From contig JBAZEM010000003.1 of NCBI GenBank assembly GCA_041653875.1, positions 1 to 64,000 of the forward strand: a DNA stretch of 64,000 bases, read 5' to 3'. Of the stretch, positions 16,383 through 25,600 are shown piece by piece; within the stretch, counting starts at the first letter, position 1, and every line of letters begins with the position of its first letter. Both the position numbers and the translations under genes were made by a program. The DNA is from VSJD01 sp041653875. GTDB taxonomy: Bacteria > Verrucomicrobiota > Kiritimatiellia > JAAZAB01. The notes below the pieces were generated by a model. It did not search any database. It saw nothing but the letters and a program-made list of their open reading frames with translations, and was not told where the DNA came from.

Positions 16383-16892
16383 ATGCACTCTTCCCCCAAC
16401 ATCATTTTGGTCGGTTTCATGGGGACCGGCAAGACTACGATCGGACGCGCTTTGGCCGACCGGCTGAAACGCGATTTTGTGGATATGGATGTCGAACTGG
16501 AGGCGCGCGCCGGCAAGCCGATCCCGCGTATTTTCGCCGAGGACGGCGAGCCGGTCTTCCGCCGCATGGAGCGGGATTTGGCGGTCGAATTGGCGCGCCG
16601 CGCTAACTTGATCGTCGCGGCGGGCGGCGGCATTGTGCTCAATCCCGGCAATATCCGCGATTTCAGCGCCACCGGCCGCGTCATCTGCCTGAAAGCCGCG
16701 CCCGACGAAATTCTCCGCCGTGTCTCCGGTTCCAGCCGGCGCCCCTTGCTGGAGCAAGGCGACAAAAACGAGCGCATTCGGAACCTGCTCAAGGCGCGTC
16801 AGCCCCTTTACGATGCCATTCCGGAGCAAGTGGACACGACCGGGAAAAACGTTGACGAGATTGTCGCCGAGGTGTTGAAAATAATTTCCTGA
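16383..16892 (+). CDS. aroK: Shikimate kinase
   Basis: Phosphorylates shikimate with ATP. The 169-residue product has the P-loop GFMGTGKTTIGRALADRL, the DMD shikimate-binding segment (FVDMDVELE), AAGGGIVLNPGN, and the lid RRPLLEQ, all typical of AroK. The start codon directly abuts a heptamer array, so no SD sequence exists; initiation must be weak, leaderless or dependent on another signal. The stop codon lies within the target duplication of a MITE, which inserted without damaging the gene. Confidence 0.94.
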   Translation: MHSSPNIILVGFMGTGKTTIGRALADRLKRDFVDMDVELEARAGKPIPRIFAEDGEPVFRRMERDLAVELARRANLIVAAGGGIVLNPGNIRDFSATGRVICLKAAPDEILRRVSGSSRRPLLEQGDKNERIRNLLKARQPLYDAIPEQVDTTGKNVDEIVAEVLKIIS

Positions 16893-16894
16893 TT

Positions 16895-17188
16895 GTAACT
16901 GCTCAGGAGTCAGAATTCAGGAGTCAGCCCGCCTGCAACGCTGTGCCCTGCCCGCAGTGCTACCCCGCCTGCAACGCTGTGCGTAGCACTGCGGGCAGGG
17001 CACAGCGTTGCAGGCGGGGTAGCACTGCGGGCAGGTAGTCAGAATAAGGAACCCGTATAGGCCAAGCGAATACGAAGAGAATCGGCGCTAAACACAAGGC
17101 CTTGGCGGAATGTCTGTCGCGTTCTTCCGATTCTTACGTATTTTATTCTGTATCCTGAATTCTGACTCCTGACTACCTGAGTTGTTAC
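16895..17188 (-). mobile_element. IS66-like MITE, copy 3 (inverted)
   Basis: 294 bases from GTAACTGCTCAGG to CTGAGTTGTTAC, in reverse orientation to the other copies, with a perfect 8-bp duplication TCCTGATT at 16887-16894 and 17189-17196. It is the longest copy because the inner CCCGCAGTGC/GCGTTGCAGG palindrome is repeated several times. Confidence 0.9.
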
Positions 17189-17218
17189 TCCTGATTTTAA
17201 TTGGCATGCGGCATCTTT

Positions 17219-17285
17219 GCCGTTCTCACGAACGGCGGCTACATCCGGAAGTGATTCTGGTGTAGCGGCGGTTCGTCAGAACCGC
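17219..17285. repeat. TGTAGCGGCGGTTC hairpin element
   Basis: Inverted GCCGTTCTCACGAACGGC and GGCGGTTCGTCAGAACCGC halves around GGCTACATCC. Related to elements at 19422, 53211 and 61826. Confidence 0.6.
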
Positions 17286-17332
17286 TTGGTCGTTTGCTGT
17301 GCCACAGGCGCACAAGTAATTATTCTGCCTTT

Positions 17333-18253
17333 ATGTCCTTGGAATCTTTTATCCGTCATAAGTGCGCTCGTCTGGGTTTTGCCGCCGTCGGCTTCGCCGA
17401 AGTCGGGCCGTGCCGGACATTCGACCGATTCCAAAACTGGCTGAGCCGCGGTTATGCCGCCGGCATGGATTATTTGGCGCGCCGCGCCGCCTTGCGTTTA
17501 AATCCCATCCTGGTGGCGCCGGAGGCCAGGTCGGTCATCGTTGTGGCCGCCCGTTATCCGGTCTCGGCGCCAATCCGGCCTTTTTCCAATTATGCGCGCG
17601 GCCGCGATTACCACGCCGTCCTGCGCGGCAAGCTGAAACAATTGGCGCGGAGCATTGAAGCTCAATGCCGTGTTCCGCTGCGCGCGCGGATTTGCGTGGA
17701 TTCGGCGCCGGTGCTGGAACGCGAATGGGCCGTGCGCGCCGGCTTGGGCTGGATTGGCAAGCAGGGCAGTCTGGTCAACCCGGAATGGGGCTGCACGCTG
17801 TTCCTGGGCGAGTTGTTCGTTAACCTGGAACTGGCGCCGTCGAAACCCAAGCCCAACAAGTGCGGCGCATGCCGGAAATGCGTCGCAGCCTGTCCCACCG
17901 GCGCCATTCAGCCCGACGGCCTCGTGGACGCCCGGCGTTGCATTGCCTGCCTGACGATCGAGCATCAGGGGGATATCCCGGAAGACCTGCGTCCGCTCAT
18001 GGGCGTTTCGATCTTCGGTTGCGACCGCTGTACGGGCGTGTGTCCTTACAATCGGGCGGGCGGTGACGCCATTCTGCCGGAATTCGATCCGGTCGGCGCA
18101 TTTATGCCCACGGCCGAAGAATGCTTAGGCCTGAACGAGGCGGACTTCCGGCAAAGATTCCGGGGCACGGCGGTTTATCGTTCCGGCCTGGCGCGGTTAC
18201 AGCGCAATGCCAGGATTGCCGTTGCCAATCGCGGGGTTTTCCGTCTGCCATAA
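17333..18253 (+). CDS. queG: Epoxyqueuosine reductase
   Basis: The cobalamin- and Fe-S-dependent enzyme that reduces epoxyqueuosine to queuosine in tRNA. The 306-residue product has RLGFAAVGFAEVGPC near the start, the catalytic region RICVDSAPVLEREWAVRAGLG with the conserved Asp, and two 4Fe-4S motifs: CGACRKCVAACPTGAI, with CIACLTIEHQG, and CDRCTGVCPYN. The C-terminal HEAT-like extension seen in some QueG proteins is absent. ATG 17333 was chosen over 17294 because only that start matches the family. Confidence 0.93.
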   Translation: MSLESFIRHKCARLGFAAVGFAEVGPCRTFDRFQNWLSRGYAAGMDYLARRAALRLNPILVAPEARSVIVVAARYPVSAPIRPFSNYARGRDYHAVLRGKLKQLARSIEAQCRVPLRARICVDSAPVLEREWAVRAGLGWIGKQGSLVNPEWGCTLFLGELFVNLELAPSKPKPNKCGACRKCVAACPTGAIQPDGLVDARRCIACLTIEHQGDIPEDLRPLMGVSIFGCDRCTGVCPYNRAGGDAILPEFDPVGAFMPTAEECLGLNEADFRQRFRGTAVYRSGLARLQRNARIAVANRGVFRLP

Positions 18254-18363
18254 TTTGTGCGGTTTTTGCATCCGCATGCGGATAAAAAGTTCACGGATAA
18301 AGATTGGTTTTTCCGGCCAACCTGCTATAGTATCCGCGATTCCGATGCGAAGGGACGCAAGCG

Positions 18364-18678
18364 ATGAACCAACTAACTCGGCACCAGATGAAAAAAGTCG
18401 TTGAGCAATGGAGACGGGCCGGGCCGGAACTGGAACGTGTGCGTAAAGAAGAACTGCGGCGATGGCAGTATGATCACAAAGCGGTTGATGCCTTGCTGGA
18501 TATGGGGGACAATTTTGGCAAATCCCGTCCGACCAGCGGCTTGGTCGAAATGCAGAAGTGGTTTATGAAACTGGCCGGGCGGCGGGGATTGCGCCCCCTG
18601 TCCGTCCGCGAACGCAAAGCGGATTATAATCGGTCCAAAAAGCCGGATAAGGGAAGGGCGCCGCATGAAAAGGTCTGA
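18364..18678 (+). CDS. Hypothetical protein, helical and basic
   Basis: I do not recognise this 104-residue protein. It is predicted to be helical and very basic (VVEQWRRAGPELERVRKEELRR, split as EQWRRAGPELERVRKEELRR), with no signal peptide or membrane segment. AAGGGA lies upstream of the ATG. Its last 14 bases overlap the next gene, so the two are almost surely cotranscribed and translationally coupled; a link to sugar isomerisation is inference only. It could bind nucleic acid, but nothing in it proves that. Confidence 0.65.
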   Translation: MNQLTRHQMKKVVEQWRRAGPELERVRKEELRRWQYDHKAVDALLDMGDNFGKSRPTSGLVEMQKWFMKLAGRRGLRPLSVRERKADYNRSKKPDKGRAPHEKV

Positions 18679-19357
18679 AATCAATGCCATTATGCGAGAC
18701 GCGGTGGAGTTTATCGGCCGGATGAATTTTCGTTTGCCGCCTTTCGCCTTTTGGAGTCCGGCGGATTGGAGGCGCAAGGGCCGCGAGTATGACGAGATTC
18801 GCGACAACATGCTGGGGTGGGACATCACCGACTTTGGCAGTAACGATTATCGCAAAATCGGCCTGTTGCTGTTCACCATCCGGAACGGCAACTTCAGCAA
18901 GCGAAGCTATGCGAAGCCGTATGCCGAAAAAATCCTGCTTGTCGATGAAATGCAGGTTACACCGTATCATTTCCACTGGAAAAAAATGGAGGACATCGTC
19001 AATCGCGGGGGCGGCAACTTGCTGGTCAAGGTTTACAATTCGACCAAGGCCGGCCGTTTCGCCGATACCCCCGTGGCGGTTGCGCGCGACGGGCGGAATT
19101 ATACAGTGAAGGCGGGGGCGGTCATCAAGCTCGTTCCCGGTGAAAGCATCACCCTGCCGCCCGGCCAGTATCACAAATTCTGGGGAGCGCCGGGCGCCGG
19201 GCGGGTGCTCTTGGGCGAGGTGTCGCAGGTTAATGACGACCGTGTCGACAACCGGTTTTATGAAACGGCGGGAAGATTTCCAGCCATCGAGGAGGATGCC
19301 GAGCCGTTGTACCTGCTCGGCAACGAATATCCGCCGGCCCGATCTTCTCGAAAATAA
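18665..19357 (+). CDS. D-lyxose ketol-isomerase-like protein
   Basis: A 230-residue cupin-type sugar isomerase. The metal-binding cupin motifs are visible: VTPYHFHWKKMEDIVNRGGG around residue 100 and ITLPPGQYHKFW around residue 160, with the late acidic GEVSQVNDD. The N-terminal MKRSEINAIMRDAVEF and FRLPPFAFWSP match D-lyxose isomerase/YdaE-type proteins. The likely reaction is D-lyxose to D-xylulose or a related pentose/hexose interconversion. It overlaps the small upstream gene by 14 bases. Confidence 0.82.
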   Translation: MKRSEINAIMRDAVEFIGRMNFRLPPFAFWSPADWRRKGREYDEIRDNMLGWDITDFGSNDYRKIGLLLFTIRNGNFSKRSYAKPYAEKILLVDEMQVTPYHFHWKKMEDIVNRGGGNLLVKVYNSTKAGRFADTPVAVARDGRNYTVKAGAVIKLVPGESITLPPGQYHKFWGAPGAGRVLLGEVSQVNDDRVDNRFYETAGRFPAIEEDAEPLYLLGNEYPPARSSRK

Positions 19358-19384
19358 AAGGGCCGGCTAATGCCGAACGCAAGC

Positions 19385-19616
19385 GTATGGGAGTATGGGA
19401 GTTTGGGGGTAGGGGCGTAAGCCGTCACATATCAGGTGTAGTGGCCGTTCGCCAGAACGGCAATCCCGTATCTACATAAACCGTCGCATATCAGGTGTAG
19501 TGGCCGTTCGCCAGAACGGCGATCCCGTATCTACACACCCTTGTCACGGCCCCATTACTTCGCTGCCGATTCCTGGTTTCCGCATTCTTCATTCTGCATT
19601 CTGCATTTTGCATTTT
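19385..19616. repeat. Gene-free repeat block: octamers, doubled hairpin element, heptamers
   Basis: Contains a GTATGGGA-like octamer tract (19385-19415), two tandem copies with a 59-base offset of an element holding GGTGTAGTGGCCGTTCGCC and AGAACGGC (from 19422 and 19481), and CATTCTG/CATTTTG heptamers (19589-19616). It lies between convergent genes. Confidence 0.75.
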
Positions 19617-21032
19617 TCATTTCTTCAGCGCCGGCAGGCTCGCGGCGGCAATGGCCTGGCCGACGCGCCGGCTGGCCTCATCCGGGACGGCCAAGCGCAC
19701 CCGGTCGGCCGTTTCGGGATACTCCTGCTGGAGCACCCGGTTGGCCATGCTCAAGACCGCGTCGCCGCCCGCTCCGGAGGTGACGCGCCCCAGCATCAGC
19801 AGGTGCGCCATGTCGTAGAAGTCGGCATAGTGCGCCACAGTATAACCGAAATACACGCCAATGGTCTCGAAGATCGCCCGCGCCCGCGGGTCGCCCTTTT
19901 CCATGAGCGCCTGCACGTCTTTCAGGCGTTCGGCCAGCGTTTTCTCCCCGCGCAAGGGGATGCCGGCCTTGACGGCCAAGCGGTTGACCGCCACCTGCGA
20001 GAAATACTGCGAGCCGCAACCCGTGTCGCCCGACCATTCATCCAGCGGCGCGGCTGGATTGTAATCCACCGGCGCAAACGCCAGCTCGTCCAACCAGCCC
20101 GGCAGGTTGCCGTCCTTGTCCACGTAGCCCCCCGCCAGGCTGGACCCCATGGCGATGCCCAGCACCCGGTTGACGTCCAGCGACATCGAGCCCGCCAGGG
20201 CCGTCACTTCGCCGTCGTTGATCACCTCGAAAGGGACGTTGCCCCAGGCCTTGCGCAGTTCCTGGAACAGGCCGCGCACGCGTTGCTCGAAGAGGTCTTT
20301 CGGCACGCCCCGGAAAAGCGAGGCCACGCGCACGCTGTTGTTGACGTAAATCCCGGCGGAGGACCCGCCGATCGCGTCCACGCGCGGCAGGTAAGAGGCG
20401 GCCTTCTTGAGCGCCGCGTTGATCTCGTCGAAATGATACTGGGGATTTGTCTGCCCTTTGGGGTCCCAGATGACTTCCTCGCTGAACACCGCTTTGCCGT
20501 CAATGACGGCCGCGACTTTGCGGTCGCTGGCGCCCAGGTCGAACCCGATGCGGCAGCCTTCCAGGTGCCGGCCCAGTTGCTTGGCCGTGGATTTGTCGGG
20601 CGGCGCGTCCTCGCTCGCGGTAATTTCGACGACAAACGGCCGGCCGTAAACGGTGTTCATCAAGTCCACATCGAAGGCCCGCGCGCCGGTTTGGGAGTAG
20701 ATTTTTTGGATGTGTTGCCCGATGGCCTTGGGGCCGCCGATCACCACGCGCCACCCGCCCCTCTGCCAGAGCAAAAATTTCACGATGCGCTCGACATAGG
20801 GAAAGTTGGACGCGAACCGTTTGTCCTTCTCGGAAAACACGGTGGTGCGATAACCGGAAATGGCGCCGTTATCGGCCTCGACGGCGATCGCGAGCGGCAC
20901 ACCCTTGCCGGAGCGGGCGACTTCCGCCTGGAACGTCCGATGCGCCGCCACGGCCGGCCGGAAGTCCTGGTCCAGCGGCGGGCTGATGCGGGGCGCGGCA
21001 AGATACCATGTCGCATTATCGGCTGGTTGCAT
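19617..21032 (-). CDS. ROK-family sugar kinase or regulator, long form
   Basis: A 471-residue protein whose region from about residue 160 is a ROK-type actin-fold kinase: IGFDLGASDRKVAAVIDG (phosphate-1), FEVINDGEVTALAGS, and VLGIAMGSSLAGGYVDKDG. The ~160-residue N-terminal part, starting MQPADNATWYLAAPRI, is not found in ordinary glucokinases of about 320 residues. There is no helix-turn-helix, so it is more likely an enzyme than a NagC-type repressor. The start is supported by AAGGAG upstream. Substrate unknown; the neighbouring lyxose-isomerase-like gene is on the other strand. Confidence 0.78.
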   Translation of the reverse strand: MQPADNATWYLAAPRISPPLDQDFRPAVAAHRTFQAEVARSGKGVPLAIAVEADNGAISGYRTTVFSEKDKRFASNFPYVERIVKFLLWQRGGWRVVIGGPKAIGQHIQKIYSQTGARAFDVDLMNTVYGRPFVVEITASEDAPPDKSTAKQLGRHLEGCRIGFDLGASDRKVAAVIDGKAVFSEEVIWDPKGQTNPQYHFDEINAALKKAASYLPRVDAIGGSSAGIYVNNSVRVASLFRGVPKDLFEQRVRGLFQELRKAWGNVPFEVINDGEVTALAGSMSLDVNRVLGIAMGSSLAGGYVDKDGNLPGWLDELAFAPVDYNPAAPLDEWSGDTGCGSQYFSQVAVNRLAVKAGIPLRGEKTLAERLKDVQALMEKGDPRARAIFETIGVYFGYTVAHYADFYDMAHLLMLGRVTSGAGGDAVLSMANRVLQQEYPETADRVRLAVPDEASRRVGQAIAAASLPALKK

Positions 21033-21140
21033 GTCGAATCTCCTTGGTTTGAGGGCCGTTTAAAAAAGAATTATGCTATATATGATAAACCGTAGAGTCA
21101 AGCAATTAGCCTGATGCTTTTTTTTTAAAAAATATTTTGC

Positions 21141-21168
21141 TTGCATTGTATTTCCTTTTATGTATTAT
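21141..21168 (+). promoter_or_regulatory. Candidate sigma-70 promoter of the surface locus
   Basis: TTGCAT at 21141-21146, a 16-base spacer, and TATTAT at 21163-21168, in a markedly AT-rich stretch (21064-21180) between divergent genes. It would drive the operon starting at 21214. Confidence 0.45.
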
Positions 21169-21213
21169 TTTCCACTGAATGAAATAAAAGGCGGAATAGG
21201 AGAGTGTAAAAAC

Positions 21214-21717
21214 ATGAAATCGGCCCATCGGTATGCGGTGTGCGGCGCAGTCGTGCTGGCGATAGTTTGCAACGCTTGGGCGGCAGAGCCGAAATCTGCG
21301 CCGTCGTCCGTCGTCAGTCCTCCGTCGTCCGTTCCCCAACCCGCGCCGGTCATGTTTGCGCCGATGGCCGGTGGACCGGTCAACAACGGCGGCACCAATG
21401 CCGCGGGCCGGACGGCGCCATTCTCGGCCGAGATCGGCGCGGATTTTATCAAGAAGGTCATGGAGACGAGCGCCAAGATCGACGAGGCCAAGCGTCAAAT
21501 CGCCGAGCGCCAGGCGCAACTCTATGCGTCCAATTCGGAGATCAAATCCATTCGGGCGCAGATGATCGAGGCGCAAAAAGAAATCAACCGGATTTTGGAC
21601 GCGGACCCGGAATTGGCCGAATTGAAAATGAGCCGCGATATTGTCTGGTCCACCATGCCCGCCCTGCCGAAAGGGCAAAATCCGGCCTCGTTGCCGCGCA
21701 TGCCGGGGCCTCGGTAA
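21214..21717 (+). CDS. Secreted coiled-coil protein
   Basis: The 167-residue product begins MKSAHRYAVCGAVVLAIVC, a signal peptide ending near AWAA. A Ser/Pro-rich linker (SSVVSPPSSVPQPAP) follows, then a coiled-coil from about residue 75 to 135 (KVMETSAKIDEAKRQIAERQ and onward), and a short Pro-rich tail. The linker is a translation of a heptamer tract (GTCGTCC units, 21296-21337) inserted in frame. ATG 21214 follows AGGAG; ATG 21160 would put 18 residues before the signal peptide. It is the first gene of a locus leading to the giant protein. Function unknown. Confidence 0.75.
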   Translation: MKSAHRYAVCGAVVLAIVCNAWAAEPKSAPSSVVSPPSSVPQPAPVMFAPMAGGPVNNGGTNAAGRTAPFSAEIGADFIKKVMETSAKIDEAKRQIAERQAQLYASNSEIKSIRAQMIEAQKEINRILDADPELAELKMSRDIVWSTMPALPKGQNPASLPRMPGPR

Positions 21718-21729
21718 TTTATCTAATGT

Positions 21730-21880
21730 CCGCCCCGCTGCGGGGGCGATAAGTGCATGCTAAGGAAATTCAATCTGATGTAGAGCCGGTTTGATACCGG
21801 CTATCCTATGCCGAAGATAGCCGACATAAAGTCGGCTCTACATGAAAAAGCCGCCCCGCTACGGGGCCTAACTTGGTGCG
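21730..21880. repeat. Composite palindromic element, copy 1
   Basis: A CCCCGC/GCGGGG hairpin, then a 64-base two-hairpin palindrome from TGTAGAGCCGG to CCGACATAAAGTCGGCTCTACA (21779-21842), then another GCCCCGCTACGGGGC hairpin and CTAACTT. Related copies at 37997 and 42958. Confidence 0.8.
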
Positions 21881-21889
21881 CCATATAAT

Positions 21890-22255
21890 ATGAAGAGCGG
21901 GTCTTACTTCATTGTTTTGTTGCTGGCGGTCGCGGGCGTTGTCCTGACTGCGGCGCTGATCCTGATGGCGCGCACCAATCAGCGGTTGCAGGTTCAATTG
22001 CAGGCCCAGCAACAGACGCTCAATCAGGGTATCCTGGGACAGCAGGCCCAGCAGATCAGCTCCGGCGTTCTTCAGGATATGGCCGGCGCGGCTGTTGACA
22101 ATGCCGGCATCCGTAAATTACTCGAGCAATACGGCTACCACGTGGCGCCTGCCCGCAACGCTACGCCCAGCGTTACAGGCGGGCCCGCCAAATCTCCGGC
22201 GCCCGTTAGTAAGCCGCAGCCGGTGTCCAAAAACATCGAGGCGCCAACGCCATGA
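21890..22255 (+). CDS. Single-span membrane coiled-coil protein
   Basis: A 121-residue protein with one N-terminal transmembrane helix (SYFIVLLLAVAGVVLTAALI), a Gln-rich coiled-coil (RLQVQLQAQQQTLNQ), a helical segment and a Pro/Lys tail. No known family. Residues about 88-100 (ARNATPSVTGGPA) come from an in-frame copy of the palindrome found in the MITE core, at 22150-22188. The stop overlaps the next start by ATGA, so the next gene is coupled. Probably a small envelope protein working with its neighbours. Confidence 0.7.
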   Translation: MKSGSYFIVLLLAVAGVVLTAALILMARTNQRLQVQLQAQQQTLNQGILGQQAQQISSGVLQDMAGAAVDNAGIRKLLEQYGYHVAPARNATPSVTGGPAKSPAPVSKPQPVSKNIEAPTP

Positions 22256-22620
22256 ATCCTTGCGAAGAAAACACAACGCGATTCACGCCTTTCTGGCCGC
22301 TGTGCTTGATGGCGCTGAGTTTGGCGGTCTTTCTGGGATGGCAGGTGACGATTGCGGCGCAGCAATACATCGGCTTGGTGCGGCTCGCCGACCAGCAGAC
22401 CTTTCAGGCCGGACAAGCGATGCAAGCCGAGAAAAAACTCCAGGCCATGATGATGGATCTACTTGATCTTTCCAAGACCGATGCCGAGGCCCGGTCGATT
22501 GTCGTCAAGTACGGCATCAAGTTCAATCCGGCCAAGCCCCCTGTCCCGCCCCCCGAAACATTGTTGCCGCAGTCGAAGCCGACGCCGAAAACAGACGCCG
22601 TGGGAGATCAAGATAAATGA
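22252..22620 (+). CDS. Small membrane protein of the surface locus
   Basis: A 122-residue protein with one membrane segment near the N-terminus (PLCLMALSLAVFLGWQVTIA), a Gln-rich helix (QQTFQAGQAMQAEKKLQAMM), a compact region (AEARSIVVKYGIKFNP) and a Pro-rich tail. Layout and the VVKYGI / LLEQYGY segment resemble the preceding gene, so the two may be paralogues. It overlaps its upstream neighbour by four bases and the giant gene start (22617) by four bases, so all are translationally coupled. Function unknown. Confidence 0.7.
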   Translation: MNPCEENTTRFTPFWPLCLMALSLAVFLGWQVTIAAQQYIGLVRLADQQTFQAGQAMQAEKKLQAMMMDLLDLSKTDAEARSIVVKYGIKFNPAKPPVPPPETLLPQSKPTPKTDAVGDQDK

Positions 22621-25600
22621 TGAATCCTAAAAACAATCGTTATCGAAGCACGCGGCGCATCCGATGTATAACTTTGCGTCTGGCGCTTGGCGCGGCGCTG
22701 AGCGTCGGCGCGGCCGGCCTTGGCTCGGCGGGGATTTGGAACAAGGCCGATAACGCGAACAATCTGGGCGCGGCGGATAGCTGGGTGGAAAATTCCGGTT
22801 GGCCGCAGGTCGGCACGGACGTCGCTCGGTGGAATAATGCCTCCGGCGCCGCCGCCTCGGCGGCGTTGGGCGCCGACCTCACCTGGGGCGCCCTGAATTT
22901 TACGGCTTGGGGCGCCGACTTTACGATTAATGCCGGCAACACGCTCTCCCTGACTAACGGCGGCATCACGATGGCGGCCGCCAACGATCTGACGTTGAGT
23001 TGCCCCGTGACGCTTCTGGCCAATCAGGCCTGGTCGGTCAACACCGGTCGAACGCTGGCCGCCGGCGGAACCGTTTCGGGCGCCTTCACCCTGACCAAGG
23101 TCGGCGCCGGCACGCTCACTCTCAATTCCGCCAATACCTTTACAAATTTAGTGGTTGCCGGCGGCGCCGCTGTCGGCACAACCGATGCCGGCGCGCTCGG
23201 CGCGGGCACATTGATCCTGGGCGGCGGCGTCTTGCAATTGGCGAACGCGCCGGGGTCGCCGCTGAGCTTTAACCGAAACACCACGGTCAGCACATATAGT
23301 GCGATCGACAGCGATGTCACAGCGGCGGGGGCCGGCAACACTTACACTCTGGGCACATTGGCCATCGGCGCCCAGCAACTGACCATTAATAAGGGCGCCA
23401 ACGTGACCAGCGGCACGGCGGGCGTCACTTTCGGCGCGACCACTCTGTCGGTCAGCGGCACGACGTTCGACGTGGGCGCGGGCGCCAATTTGACGCTGAA
23501 CACCTTGACCGGCGCCACTCTTAATTTCTGGAAACAGGGCAGTGGAACTTTGACTTTTGCGTCCGCCGCTTCAACCGCGAGGACTACCGGGGCGACTTAC
23601 CTGAATGCGGGCACAGTTGTTCTTGGTGGAACCGTAGGCACGTCCGATGCCTTGGGAACGGCCGGGGCAACATTACTTTTGAGCGGGGGAACACTCGATC
23701 TCGCGAGTGACACGAGTGTGCTGGCTCACGGCACCACGTTACTTGGAAGCGCCAGTATTCTCTCCGACAAAGCGACTGCCGCAAGCGCCGGTATCACGCA
23801 TACTCTGGGCGCCTTGACCATCCTCGGCGCAAACACGTTGACGATCGACCAGGGCGCCAACGTCAGTGGCGGCACGCCCGTCGTGGCCTTCGGCGCGGCG
23901 ACCATGAACGCCAATACCACGTTCCTGATCAACAGCGGCGCGCAGTTGACTCTCAGCACCCTGGTCAATAGCGGATTCACGCCCACCTTCAGCGGCGCCG
24001 GCAATGCCACAGTCACCGGCGCCATCAGCGGCGGCGGCGGCCTCGTCATGAGCGGCGCCGGCACTTTGACGCTCGCGGCCAATTCCTATACGGGCGCGAA
24101 CCGCATCGAAAGCGGCACTGTGACACTGGGCGCCGCCACTGGGCTTGGGCCCGCGGCGACCGCGGTGTTGACCATGACCGGCGGCACGCTGAATGTGGGC
24201 AGTGTGGGTTCCACACTTTTGGCCCTCACGGGTAATCCCGGCAGTGCAATTACCAGCGCCAGCGGCACCCCGACTCTGACGGTGAACCCGGTTGCCAACT
24301 CGACATCGAGTTTCGCCGGCAACATCGGTGGCGGCGGCGGGACCCTGGCGGTGACGGTCAATGGCGCCACGGGCGGCGCGCTGACGCTTAGCGGCACCAA
24401 CACCTACACAGGCCTTACCACTTTGACTGCCGGCCGGTTGAATATCAACAATAACAACGCTCTGGGAACTAACGCCTTGGTGCTCACCGCCGGCATTATC
24501 GATAACACCAGCGGCGGCGATGTCACCCTCGCTAACAACAATGCCCTCACCCTCAACGGCAACTTCACCTTCGGCGGCTCAGGTAATTTGAGTTTCGGAA
24601 CCGGCAAGTTGACGAGTGCCGCCACCCCGAAAACACTCTCGCTTATGGGTACAGGCAATAAGACCTTGACGTTCGACACTTGGAGCAACAACGTCGCCTC
24701 CGCCGTGACCACGGTCTTGGCGATGCCGGATTCGACTTCGACGTTAAATATCGGCAAGTTTGTTGCCTCCTCGGCAACCGCCGCCACGTTCCAGGGTAAC
24801 GCGAACGTTACCATCACGGGCGGCATTCAACCCAACACCGCAGCCACGCCGTTCACCTATTCCAGCGTCGGCACCTTGACCCTCTCGGGTGCCAGCACCT
24901 ACACCGGCGCCACTGTTTTGAATGCCGGCACGTTGATTCTCGATGCCACCGGAGGCGCCGCGACACTGCAAACCACCGCCCCGGCATTCCGTGGCGGCAC
25001 ATTTGTTTTCAAGGGCGACGCCTCGGGCACGGGCCAGACACTTGGTAATGTCACGATGGACACCGTCCTCGGCGCATCTTCAATTCAGGTTGTCGGCGGC
25101 GCTCTCGGCACCACCTTGACCCTGGGCACGATGACTCCCACCACGGTCGGCACAATGATGAACATCAACTTGAGCGGCACTTCACCGGCTGTGACTACAA
25201 CGACGGCAAATAATAACGACAACCTGTTCGGCGCCCGCGGCGCGGTGACGGTCACCACCGGCGGCACAACCGAGTTCGCCACCCGCAACGCCAGCAGTAA
25301 CCTTGTGCAGTACACCGGACAGACCGCGTTTCTGGGCGCCGGATCGATCTCCACCATCAATTACAAGCTGAGTGGCAATGGCCAGCTCACGTTGGACGAG
25401 TCCATGAATTCGTTGCGGCTCACGACTACCGGGGCGGGTCAATCCCTCGACCTTAACGGCAAAGTATTAACGTTGACCAGCGGCGGTCTTTTGTTCGTGG
25501 GGGCCGATGCGTATGAAATCAAGGATGTCCTGGGCGGCGGCTCGCTGAAAAGTGGCACTGATTTGATCTTTCACAACTTTGGCGACGGCATCCTGACAAT

